A stretch of 34,877 nt of DNA from Pseudoduganella buxea (lineage in GTDB: Bacteria > Pseudomonadota > Gammaproteobacteria > Burkholderiales > Burkholderiaceae_D), in NCBI RefSeq assembly GCF_009720835.1, contig NZ_WNKZ01000072.1, positions 1 through 34,877 of the forward strand, read 5' to 3'. Below are positions 1 to 6,098 of this stretch, piece by piece; position 1 is the first letter of the stretch, and the number at the start of each line of letters is the position of its first letter. Below the pieces are notes generated by a model, which was given only the letters and a program-made list of their open reading frames with translations, did not search any database and had not been told where the DNA came from. The position numbers were made by a program, and so were the translations under genes.

Positions 1-260
1 CGCGCGCCGGCGACGGCAGCGGCGCCGATGCGGCCATCGGCTTCGTGCGCGCCGGCGCGGACACGGGCGCCGTCCACGCCACGCTGGGCTACGACTACAC
101 GCTGTCGCCCCGTTCCAGCGTCTACCTCTACCACACACGGCTGCGCAACGAGGCCCGGGGTGCGTACGACTTCGCGATCAATCCGGCCAACAGCGGCGGC
201 ACCGCCGCGACAGGCGCCCGCCTGTCGGCCACGGCGCTCGGCTTGCGCCATGCATTCTGA
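1..260 (+). CDS. Gram-negative porin, C-terminal fragment
   Basis: The reading frame is open from the left window edge (first full codon at base 3) to a stop at 260, so only about 85 C-terminal residues of an outer-membrane porin are present. The tail shows alternating amphipathic strands (GAVHATLGYDYTLS, SSVYLYHTRLRNEA) and ends in GLRHAF, the terminal Phe being the usual signal for BAM-dependent barrel insertion in betaproteobacterial porins. The pattern of a Tyr-rich strand, a short loop and a final ALGLRHAF strand is what trimeric porins of Burkholderiales have. Substrate specificity cannot be told from this piece. A small membrane-protein gene follows 115 bases downstream on the same strand with its own ribosome binding site. 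Confidence 0.8.
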   Translation, partial: RAGDGSGADAAIGFVRAGADTGAVHATLGYDYTLSPRSSVYLYHTRLRNEARGAYDFAINPANSGGTAATGARLSATALGLRHAF

Positions 261-375
261 CCCGGTCCCCCTGCAGTTCGTCGGGCCAAAGCGGCAGTTT
301 GTCGCCTGGCCGTGGCGTGGGCCCGCGCAGGCCCCTACAGTGGCTCCATCGAATCCACTTGCGCCCGGAGCCACC

Positions 376-756
376 ATGAGAAAGCTGCTGATCGTTACCC
401 TCGTCGTCCTGCTGTCGATCGCCCTGTGCAATGCGCTCGACGCGCACGATTACTACGTCCACTTCGACGGCGACGAGGTCGATGGCCCGCTGGGCGTGCT
501 GCTGGCAATGCTGTTCGCCGGCGGCGGGCTGGTGCTGGGCACCGTCATCATCCTGGCCGTGGCCGTGTTCCTGTGCGTGCTGTTCACCGGCCTGGGCGTG
601 ATGGTGCTGGCCGGCCTGGGGCTGGGCTGCGTGGTGGTTGCAGCATTGGCCGCGCCCTTCCTGCTGCCGGTGCTGATCCCGCTGGCAATCGTCTGGTACA
701 TCGTGCGGCGCAACCGCAGCAAGCGCGACGAAATGCTGAAAGGCGCCGCCGTCTGA
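376..756 (+). CDS. Small hydrophobic membrane protein, function unknown
   Basis: A 126-residue protein starting at ATG 376, preceded by GGAG at 367-370. The frame stays open further upstream, but this start gives a clean N-terminal hydrophobic segment (about residues 3-20, MRKLLIVTLVVLLSIALCNA) followed by an acidic patch (HFDGDEVDGP), then two long Gly/Val/Leu-rich membrane stretches (about 40-72 and 73-108) and a basic tail (RRNRSKRDEM). The Gly-rich hydrophobic runs suggest an inner-membrane protein. I do not recognise the family and assign no function. It converges on the microcin-type modification operon, and its stop lies in an inverted repeat shared with that operon's end. Confidence 0.65.
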   Translation: MRKLLIVTLVVLLSIALCNALDAHDYYVHFDGDEVDGPLGVLLAMLFAGGGLVLGTVIILAVAVFLCVLFTGLGVMVLAGLGLGCVVVAALAAPFLLPVLIPLAIVWYIVRRNRSKRDEMLKGAAV

Positions 757-797
757 CGGCAGGCGCCTGGCTTCTCAGGCAGCCAAGGCTGCCGTCA
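754..797. terminator. Inverted repeat between convergent gene ends
   Basis: TGACGGCAG (754-762) and CTGCCGTCA (789-797) are perfect 9-base complements, with an inner GCCTG/CAGGC pair (765-769, 776-780). The structure spans both stop codons of the convergent genes. It lacks a T tract, so it is a plausible bidirectional transcript-end hairpin rather than a classical intrinsic terminator. Confidence 0.4.
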
Positions 798-2576
798 TTG
801 CCATCCCGAAGTCGCGCAAGCCAGCCGCAGCGGCGACACCCCGCCCAGCGTGATGCCGGCCTGGTCCCAGTCCTGCACCGGCAGGCAGCCCGGCCGGTCG
901 GCGCAGCAGGAAGCCGTCGTGATGCCAAGCGCGGCGAAATATGCCGGTGTTTCCCACTCGATCGCGGCGAAATGCGACCCGGAGCGTGTGCAGGCAAACA
1001 GGGCAAGCGAAAACTGCGGCGCGACGGCAAAGCCGCAGGGCACGGCCTGGTCCGGCTCATGCCTGCCATCGCGCCGGCCGGCAGCGACGGCGCCGCAGAT
1101 CATGGCCGTCAGCGGCGCCCGTTCGGCATGCCCCGCCTGCACGATCCGGTTGATAGCTGCCAGCAAGCGGTACTTCATCTCCTCGCGGAACAGCTCCGGT
1201 CGCGTGCGGGAAATGAAGCGGCAGCGCCGACGGGCGGCATCGGCCGATGCACCGGTGGCGAGTTCGTCGAGCAGGTCGCGCAACGGCTTCAGGTGTTCAG
1301 GCGCTTGCGCCAACCAGACGTCCGGCAGGTCCCATGCCACCGCCGACGACGGGGTGAAGTCGACAATGTCGAATCGTTCCTTGCGATAGTGGGCGAACAG
1401 GCGTCCCACGATGGCCTCGATGCGCGCCTGCCCGGCGCCGCTTGCGGCAGCCGCGGCATGGTGCCGCGGGATGCCGCAAAGGCGCAGCACTTCCTCGGCC
1501 AGGGTGCGCCGGTAGCTTGCATGCGCCGCCTGCAGGACCTGGGCGATAAACCCGTCCTGCCCCATCTCGCCGTCGTGGCAGCGGCCGAAGAAATAGGCCA
1601 GCGAGCGCGCGGACTGCACCAGGATGTCGAACTCCTCGCCGGTGGGCGGACTGCCATGCACCATGACGATACGGGCCCACGAGGGCAGCGACGAGCAGGC
1701 GCCGAAGTCGAGCAACTTGCCGTCGAAGCAGATATTCGACGTCGAATTGCCGCTCGGGGACAGGCGATGCACATAGGCGTAGGCAAGCTGCTGCGCCCAG
1801 GTGGAAAAGAATGCCAGGAACTGGTCGCGCAACGGCCCGGCACCGCAGTAGGCGCCGACGCCGTGGAACACCTGCTGCACGCGGGCGAAATCCAGGGCGC
1901 CTTCGGTCGGATTGGCGGCCAGGAAGCTGTGCGCGCGCTCGAAATGGGCCGGACGCAGCATGCACGGACGAACGATCAGGACCCGTTTTTCGCTCGACGT
2001 CGTCAATTCGCCTTGCCATACCTGGACCAGGCCGGTATCGATGATCGCCAGCGTGGGAATGGCGGAACCGGGAAACTCCGCTTCGACGATTTCAGAAAAA
2101 ATCGTCTCGCGCACCGCTTCCTCCAGGTACGCCCCGCCACTCGAATGGGCCGCGTTGGCGTCGATGCCGATGAGCGGCGTCTTGCCCACGCCCTTGACCA
2201 GGTAGCCGTTCACCACCGCCGTGCGGCCGCTGCCGCCGTTGGTGCCGATGCCGGGGCCGCCATAGCGGTCGGCATGGGCGGTCGTCCAGTCTTCGGCGCC
2301 GGCCGTGTCCGCGGCAGCCGGCGCCGCGGGCACGACGAAAGCGCACGCAGCCAGCAGGTGGGCGGCGTAGGCAACGGCGTCCTGGCCCAGCGCGTGATAG
2401 GCAGGATCGCCGGCCATGGCGCGCTCGTTGAGCCACAGCATGCGCGGCGCGGGCGCGCGCTGCAGTTGCACCGGCACGGCAGAGGCGCCGCTGGCGAACA
2501 GGTCGAGCGCGACCGGCCCGGGAAGGCGGTCGAACGCCGTTGCACCCATGCCGGGACGGCCGTCGCGCGCGTTCAT
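795..2576 (-). CDS. SelO/MchC-like pseudokinase-fold protein of the microcin-type cluster
   Basis: A 593-residue protein. ATG at 2576 overlaps the stop of the upstream HlyC-like gene as ATGA, so this start implies translational coupling; the frame is open further upstream but only as antisense-like composition. By eye it matches the SelO protein-adenylyltransferase family: LVKGVGKTP (about 126-134) for the SelO LKGAGRTP loop, GGAYLEEAVRETIFSE (147-162) for the following helix, RPCMLRPAHFERAHSF (203-218) for RVAxSHxRFGxFE, and STSN...LLDFG (278-292) for NTDN...IDYG. The NTDN Asp is replaced by Ser, while the metal-type Asn and Asp are kept. Siderophore-microcin clusters carry a large partner of the HlyC-like protein (MceJ/MchC) acting in ATP-dependent joining at the peptide C-terminus; I recall this resemblance but could not search. 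Inferred role: activating or modifying the two precursor peptides. Confidence 0.7.
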   Translation of the reverse strand: MNARDGRPGMGATAFDRLPGPVALDLFASGASAVPVQLQRAPAPRMLWLNERAMAGDPAYHALGQDAVAYAAHLLAACAFVVPAAPAAADTAGAEDWTTAHADRYGGPGIGTNGGSGRTAVVNGYLVKGVGKTPLIGIDANAAHSSGGAYLEEAVRETIFSEIVEAEFPGSAIPTLAIIDTGLVQVWQGELTTSSEKRVLIVRPCMLRPAHFERAHSFLAANPTEGALDFARVQQVFHGVGAYCGAGPLRDQFLAFFSTWAQQLAYAYVHRLSPSGNSTSNICFDGKLLDFGACSSLPSWARIVMVHGSPPTGEEFDILVQSARSLAYFFGRCHDGEMGQDGFIAQVLQAAHASYRRTLAEEVLRLCGIPRHHAAAAASGAGQARIEAIVGRLFAHYRKERFDIVDFTPSSAVAWDLPDVWLAQAPEHLKPLRDLLDELATGASADAARRRCRFISRTRPELFREEMKYRLLAAINRIVQAGHAERAPLTAMICGAVAAGRRDGRHEPDQAVPCGFAVAPQFSLALFACTRSGSHFAAIEWETPAYFAALGITTASCCADRPGCLPVQDWDQAGITLGGVSPLRLACATSGWQ

Positions 2577-3067
2577 GCGCCCCCCAGGCTGGCGATCAGC
2601 GCGCCGCGATGGGCGCTTTCCCATGCGGTGAACCGCAACGACTGCGCATCGCGCAGCGATGGATACAGGTGAATGGTCATGTGGTCCGCCGCGATGTGGT
2701 CGAAGAAGTGGGTCAACAGCGGCGCAACCAGGTGCGGCGGCGCCAGTACATCGAAAATGCACAGGTGTTCGCCCTCGTTCCATTCGCCGTGCGACAGCGC
2801 GCAGACCGGTCGCACCGGTTCGCTGTTCATCGTAAATGCCGAGATCCATCCCCAGGTCAGTAGCGCCGACGCGCTGCCGTCGGGCGCGTGGAGCATATGG
2901 AACTGCTTGAGTCCGATAGCGGGCTTGATGGCGGCCAGCGCCAGCGGCAAAGGCGCTTCAGCGTATTTTTGCGTGCGGCCGAGCAGCGTCAATGCCTGTC
3001 CGATAGGAAGCGCGTTGTTCATCGCCATCCATCCCGCATGGTGGGAGGTGTAAAAGACCCTTGGCAT
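2573..3067 (-). CDS. HlyC-like acyltransferase-fold protein, copy 1
   Basis: Up to 164 residues. The ATG at 3067 is the longest choice; Met codons at 3028 and 3022 (the latter giving MNNALPIGQALTLLG) are closer to the usual HlyC start, so the true start is uncertain. The order of elements follows toxin-activating lysine acyltransferases (HlyC, PF02794): LLG, then PLPLALAAIKPAIGLKQF, then a WGWIS strand, GEWNEGEHLCIFDVLAPP (HlyC: DWTSGDxxWFIDWIAPFG) and a C-terminal RDAQSLRF strand. The Asp of the FDVLAP motif is kept, but the SPLHR segment carrying HlyC's catalytic His appears shortened and absent. HlyC-like proteins also occur in class IIb microcin clusters (MceI/MchD), where they act on the peptide rather than on an RTX toxin. 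It lies 48 bases after copy 2 and overlaps the SelO-like gene by 4 bases. Confidence 0.7.
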   Translation of the reverse strand: MPRVFYTSHHAGWMAMNNALPIGQALTLLGRTQKYAEAPLPLALAAIKPAIGLKQFHMLHAPDGSASALLTWGWISAFTMNSEPVRPVCALSHGEWNEGEHLCIFDVLAPPHLVAPLLTHFFDHIAADHMTIHLYPSLRDAQSLRFTAWESAHRGALIASLGGA

Positions 3068-3115
3068 AGTTCGTCAGTAGCGTGGAGTAGGTGGGCAAGC
3101 CGGCAGGGCCAGGCG

Positions 3116-3619
3116 TTACGGCAGGGCTGGGCGGGCCGCGGTGGCGAAAAAGGCGTGGCGGCCATGGCGGCCAATGCGTTTCGCGATCCGACGGCGGCCC
3201 TTGAAGCGGAAGTAGGTGACCTGGTCGGCGTCCGCGAACAGGCGGTCGCGCATATCTTCCAGCACCGCCGGAACATGTCCGGCCGCGATGTGGAAGTCGG
3301 TGACCCACAGGCTCGTGCCGGAGGTGCGCTCCGCCCCACTCAGCTCGAACGGTGGGGCCGCCAGCATCTTGTGCTCGGTCTCGGCGGACAAGGTAGCCCA
3401 CGCGATATAACCGATGAATACGCCAAAGCGGTCGAAATAGAGCTTGATCTGGTTGGCGCGGGCGGCGGGAACCAGCCCGTGCAACATCGGTGCAAGCCGC
3501 TTGCAGCGATCCGGCTGCGTCGCCATCAGTTGCGCGACCAAGCCCACGATGATCGCGCATTTCTGCTCCGCATCAATGGACATGCCATTGATGCCAACAA
3601 TCGTTTCAAAGCTGTACAT
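3116..3619 (-). CDS. HlyC-like acyltransferase-fold protein, copy 2
   Basis: A 167-residue protein starting at ATG 3619, ten bases after the stop of the small membrane protein; an internal Met at residue 13 is an alternative start. This is the clearer HlyC relative: LVPAARANQIKLYFD (HlyC: LPAIRANQYALL), GVFIGYIAWATLSAETEHKML (HlyC: PVAYCSWANLSLENEIKYL), then TSGTSLWVTDFHIAAGH (HlyC: TSGDRKWFIDWIAPFG), all in order and spacing. The Asp of the VTDF motif is present. At the position of HlyC's catalytic His, counted back from RANQ, this protein has Asp (QPDRCKR in place of SPLHRNW), so ordinary acyl transfer may not be its chemistry. It probably pairs with copy 1 and the SelO-like protein to modify the precursors. 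The spacing and coupling suggest one transcript from 4.7 kb to 0.8 kb. Confidence 0.75.
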   Translation of the reverse strand: MYSFETIVGINGMSIDAEQKCAIIVGLVAQLMATQPDRCKRLAPMLHGLVPAARANQIKLYFDRFGVFIGYIAWATLSAETEHKMLAAPPFELSGAERTSGTSLWVTDFHIAAGHVPAVLEDMRDRLFADADQVTYFRFKGRRRIAKRIGRHGRHAFFATAARPALP

Positions 3620-3629
3620 GGTGGATCGG

Positions 3630-4025
3630 TCAGCGCGCTAATGCCAGGCCCAGCAGGGCGATTTTCGTCAACAAACAGAGCAAGGTAGCGGCGAGCAATA
3701 CCAGGTGCGTGCGCAGCAAGGGGTCAATCGCGCGTTCGCTCGCGGGCGCCAGCGCCACCGAGGAACGGGGACCGAATACCCTGGCACCGGACGACAGCAG
3801 CAGCGCGACGACCAGCGGCAGTGCCTGTACAGACATATATTCGGGAAGAAAATCTTGCAGGAGCCAGGCCATCGCCGCGGCGAAGGCCAGACAGTCGATG
3901 CCCAGGAACAGAAGTGGAGAGCCGTAAAACCGCGCAAGGTTGGCGGCATTGACGCGATCGGATACCGACCCGCGCCTGCCCCAGATCAGCCATTGGGCGC
4001 CGCTTCGATCAACTGCTATATACAT
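3630..4025 (-). CDS. Small membrane protein, candidate immunity protein
   Basis: A 131-residue protein starting at ATG 4025, with GAAGG about eight bases upstream. Three hydrophobic segments are visible: about residues 36-56 (PLLFLGIDCLAFAAAMAWLL), 67-81 (QALPLVVALLLSSGA) and 107-129 (LVLLAATLLCLLTKIALLGLALA), so it is likely an inner-membrane protein. It is the first gene after the two precursor genes and their double hairpin, and the first of the maturation operon. Microcin and colicin-V type immunity proteins are usually small multi-pass membrane proteins placed next to the precursor, so position and topology fit immunity. The sequence matches no family I recognise; a cofactor for the HlyC-like proteins is an alternative. 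Confidence 0.6.
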   Translation of the reverse strand: MYIAVDRSGAQWLIWGRRGSVSDRVNAANLARFYGSPLLFLGIDCLAFAAAMAWLLQDFLPEYMSVQALPLVVALLLSSGARVFGPRSSVALAPASERAIDPLLRTHLVLLAATLLCLLTKIALLGLALAR

Positions 4026-4040
4026 GGATGACCTTCACAA

Positions 4041-4100
4041 TAGTGGGCACCACGACGGTGCCCACCGATATAGTGGGCACCGTCGTGGTGCCCACCGATA
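4041..4100. repeat. Two 30-bp tandem units, each a perfect hairpin, with inverted loops
   Basis: Units at 4041-4070 and 4071-4100 are identical except for five central bases. Each has GTGGGCACC and GGTGCCCAC arms (9-bp stem); the loops are ACGAC and GTCGT, which are reverse complements. The 23-base core at 4043-4065 is therefore the exact reverse complement of 4073-4095, so the RNA can fold either as two 9-bp hairpins or as one 23-bp hairpin with a 7-base loop. It lies between the last precursor gene and the membrane-protein gene, a natural spot for an attenuator or mRNA stabiliser that lets precursor expression exceed that of the maturation genes. There is no T tract in either direction. Confidence 0.9.
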
Positions 4101-4106
4101 AAACGC

Positions 4107-4325
4107 TTAGAACGAGCAGTACGAATTGTAGGCGTACATTGCGCCGCCTGCGAAGGCTACGCCAGCACCCAGGCCGGTGCTCGAGAACACGGCGCCCACG
4201 CTGCCCACGCCAGCCCAGAAGTTGGCGGTGCTGGAGTATTGCGACGAGGTCATGCTGTTCGAGCAGCCCCAAGGTGCATCTGCGCCGGCGACTTCCTGGT
4301 ATTCATTTACGGACAAAACTTGCAT
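4107..4325 (-). CDS. Microcin-like precursor peptide A (double-glycine-type leader)
   Basis: A 72-residue precursor with a strong AGAGGAG ribosome binding site (about 4333-4339). The leader MQVLSVNEYQEVAGA has the hydrophobic heptad spacing and Gly-Ala ending of double-glycine leaders cut by C39 peptidases (ColV/MccH47 leaders read MRxLxxNExxxVxGG). Cleavage after GA would release a 57-residue core beginning DAPWGCSNS. The core is uncharged except for the first Asp and is rich in Gly, Ala and Ser. It has a GxxxG-type hydrophobic stretch (GLGAGVAFAGGAMYAY) and two Cys, at core positions 6 and 55, that could close a near full-length disulfide. It ends NSYCSF and lacks the Ser/Gly-rich tail of siderophore microcins. 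It is 60/72 identical to peptide B. Export is expected through the transporter pair at 8-11.4 kb. Confidence 0.85.
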   Translation of the reverse strand: MQVLSVNEYQEVAGADAPWGCSNSMTSSQYSSTANFWAGVGSVGAVFSSTGLGAGVAFAGGAMYAYNSYCSF

Positions 4326-4392
4326 TGTGTACTCCTCTAATTTTTTATTGATGCCGAAATGCCGGCAAATTATTCTTACCCGATGAAGCTTA

Positions 4393-4611
4393 TTACCACG
4401 AGCAGTACGAGTTGTAGGCGTACATTGCGCCGCCGGCAGCTGCCACGCCGAAGCCCAGGCCGGTGCCGCTGAAGGCTGCGCCCATCATGCCAACGCCGCC
4501 CCAGAAACCGGCAGCGCTCGAGTATTGCGACGAGGTCATGCTGTTCGAGCAACCGAAAGGAGCATCAGCACCAGCGACTTCTTGGAATTCGTTTACGGAC
4601 AAAACTTGCAT
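4393..4611 (-). CDS. Microcin-like precursor peptide B (double-glycine-type leader)
   Basis: A 72-residue precursor. The frame is open upstream to 4662, but the ATG at 4611 gives a leader identical to peptide A except Phe for Tyr (MQVLSVNEFQEVAGA); a weak GGGA lies just upstream. The predicted 57-residue core DAPFGCSNS...NSYCSW keeps both Cys, the block SNSMTSSQYSS and the block AGGAMYAYNSYCS of peptide A. Differences cluster in the central hydrophobic segment (for example GVGMMGAAFSGTGLGFG) and at the aromatic last residue (Trp for Phe). It is first in the operon, 67 bases before peptide A, behind an AT-rich leader of about 165 bases. The pair may be two bacteriocins of different target range or a two-component peptide; the sequence cannot decide. 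Confidence 0.85.
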   Translation of the reverse strand: MQVLSVNEFQEVAGADAPFGCSNSMTSSQYSSAAGFWGGVGMMGAAFSGTGLGFGVAAAGGAMYAYNSYCSW

Positions 4612-4724
4612 TTTATTTCCCAATACTTCATTTAAAAGCGTCGATAAGTGTCGACGAACCACTTCACGCTGCGGGAATATCTTCCGGCATTCGCCAGATA
4701 AATAAACCGCAGCACAAACCTGCC

Positions 4725-4745
4725 TCGCGAATAATCCATTCGCGA
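4725..4745. promoter_or_regulatory. Perfect inverted repeat in the precursor leader, possible operator
   Basis: TCGCGAAT (4725-4732) and ATTCGCGA (4738-4745) are perfect 8-base arms around AATCC. The element lies just downstream of the proposed precursor promoter, so it could be an operator or a 5' leader hairpin. A second small repeat, CGTCGA/TCGACG (4639-4656), lies nearer the start codon. No regulator gene is adjacent. Confidence 0.4.
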
Positions 4746-4782
4746 CAATAAAAATTACCTGCTTATATATTTACTTTTTAAA

Positions 4783-4811
4783 AGATTAACGGCAACGGTT
4801 AAATACGTCAA
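4783..4811 (-). promoter_or_regulatory. Candidate sigma-70 promoter for the microcin-like operon
   Basis: On the minus strand TTGACG (4811-4806) is followed, after exactly 17 bases, by TAATCT (4788-4783). The -35 is strong and the -10 weak (3 of 6), but the surroundings (4750-4870) are the most AT-rich stretch of the window, with many T and A runs. Transcription would start near 4776, giving a leader of about 165 bases before peptide B. The whole gene-free stretch 4612-4871 holds this promoter and two inverted repeats. Confidence 0.4.
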
Positions 4812-4871
4812 TTCTTTTCATGTCTTTTTTACGCTTTCAGCGCATTTTTTCTGTTATCGCCTTTTATGCTT

Positions 4872-6098
4872 TTATATCAGCGCGCCATTGCATCGTGCCG
4901 TGCCGACCGGTGCCGGCGTGACAGGCGACGTTTTCCGACCAGCCATGGACATTTCCGCATAAATGCCAGCCAGGGCGCGCGCGCAGCCTTTCCACGTCAG
5001 GGCCGCAATATCGTCATGGGCACCCCGCACCATCGCGGCCGCGCGCGCCCTGTCCGTCAGCAGGGTCAGGATGGCCTCGGCGCATGCCGCGACATCCCAG
5101 TAGTCGACCTTGCAGGCATGCCCGACCACTTCGGCAATGCCCGACTGCTTCGACAGCACCGTCGGCACGCCCGCATCCATGGCTTCGAGCGCCGAAATAC
5201 CGAAGGGCTCCGACACGGACGGCATCACATAGACGGCCGAGCGTTGCAGCAGGTGCCGGACTTCGTCCGCCACCAGGAAACCGGGGAAGAACATGGATTT
5301 CTCCAGGCCGAGTTCCGCCGCCAGGGCGCGCATGGCGGGCTGCATGTCGCCGCTGCCCGCCATCACGAACTGCACCTCCGGCATGCGCTGCGCCACCAGC
5401 TGGGCGGCGCGCACGAAGTAGGCAGGCCCCTTCTGATGGGTGATCCGCCCCAGGAAGCTGACCTGGGGCCGCGCCGCCAGCGGGCGTAGCGGCAAGCACC
5501 GCGCATAGGGATCGGCCGCATCGTAGACGGTGACGACCTTCGCGGGGTCCTGCCGGTAGCGCTCGATGATGATGTCGCGCGTGAAATTGCTGACGGCGAC
5601 GATACGGTCGGCGGCCTCCATGCCCTGGCGCTCCAGGCCCACCAGCTCGGCGCTGGCGTGCACGCCGCTGCGGTCGTATTCGGTCGAGTGCACGTGCAGC
5701 AGCAGCGGTTTGCCGGTCAAGTCCCTGGCCTTGATCGCAGCCTGGCAGGTGAGCCAGTCGTGGGCATGGATCAGGTCGAAACTGCCGAGTTCCTCGATCA
5801 GCTGGGGCACCCGTGCGGCATAGGCCCGCGCCGCTTCGATCAGGTCCTGCCCGTAAGGCTTGCGGACCGTGGCGCCGGCCGCCGCCGGCAGGTAGGCGGC
5901 CGGCTCGGCCAACGCAATGATCCGCACGTGCGCCTGGTCCTCGCCATTGGGGCGGGTTGGAATGATGAAATCGACGTCGATACCGCCCAGTTCGGCCAGG
6001 CCGCGCGTGATGCCGTGGCATGCGGTACCGAGGCCGCCGCTGATATTGGGCGGAAATTCCCAGCCGAACATCAACACCTTGATGGGCGGGGCGCTCAT
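4872..6098 (-). CDS. GT4-family glycosyltransferase, glycogen-synthase-like
   Basis: A 408-residue protein. ATG at 6098 overlaps the stop of the amylase gene as ATGA, which fixes the start. The N-terminal lobe opens with KVLMFGWEFPPNISGGLGTA, the Rossmann loop and Gly-rich donor site of GlgA-like GT4 enzymes, then HAHDWLTCQAA (the HDW motif of starch/glycogen synthases). The C-terminal lobe has FLGRITHQKGP, VMAGSGDM and VMPSVSEPFGISALEAMDAG (the GT4 E-x7-E motif). It is probably a cytoplasmic retaining glucosyltransferase making or extending alpha-glucan, together with the neighbouring GH13 enzyme. It lies between the two halves of the microcin-like locus and reads toward the precursors. A role in peptide glycosylation is conceivable, but the fold is not that of the IroB/MceC (GT1) enzymes of siderophore microcins. 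Confidence 0.85.
   Translation of the reverse strand: MSAPPIKVLMFGWEFPPNISGGLGTACHGITRGLAELGGIDVDFIIPTRPNGEDQAHVRIIALAEPAAYLPAAAGATVRKPYGQDLIEAARAYAARVPQLIEELGSFDLIHAHDWLTCQAAIKARDLTGKPLLLHVHSTEYDRSGVHASAELVGLERQGMEAADRIVAVSNFTRDIIIERYRQDPAKVVTVYDAADPYARCLPLRPLAARPQVSFLGRITHQKGPAYFVRAAQLVAQRMPEVQFVMAGSGDMQPAMRALAAELGLEKSMFFPGFLVADEVRHLLQRSAVYVMPSVSEPFGISALEAMDAGVPTVLSKQSGIAEVVGHACKVDYWDVAACAEAILTLLTDRARAAAMVRGAHDDIAALTWKGCARALAGIYAEMSMAGRKTSPVTPAPVGTARCNGALI

Noticed and set aside
312..2672. 786-codon open frame on the plus strand
   Set aside because: It is antisense to the SelO-like gene, its protein is Arg/Gly/Ala-rich without family motifs, and it runs through the small membrane-protein gene. 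It is a high-GC shadow frame.
2573..3619. HlyC-like genes as activators of an RTX toxin
   Set aside because: No RTX nonapeptide repeats or large toxin gene are in the window, the exporter has an active C39 peptidase unlike HlyB, and the neighbours are double-glycine-type precursors.
4041..4100. CRISPR-like repeats
   Set aside because: There are only two adjacent units without spacers and no cas genes; the units are hairpins differing by loop inversion.
4009..4272. ORF reading VGTTTVPT-like repeats across the double hairpin
   Set aside because: The repeats are simply the translation of the inverted repeat, and the frame overlaps precursor A in another frame without a start signal.
4107..4611. 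Classical siderophore microcin precursors
   Set aside because: The C-terminal ends NSYCSF/NSYCSW lack the Ser/Gly-rich tail, and no IroB-type glycosyltransferase or enterobactin esterase is near.
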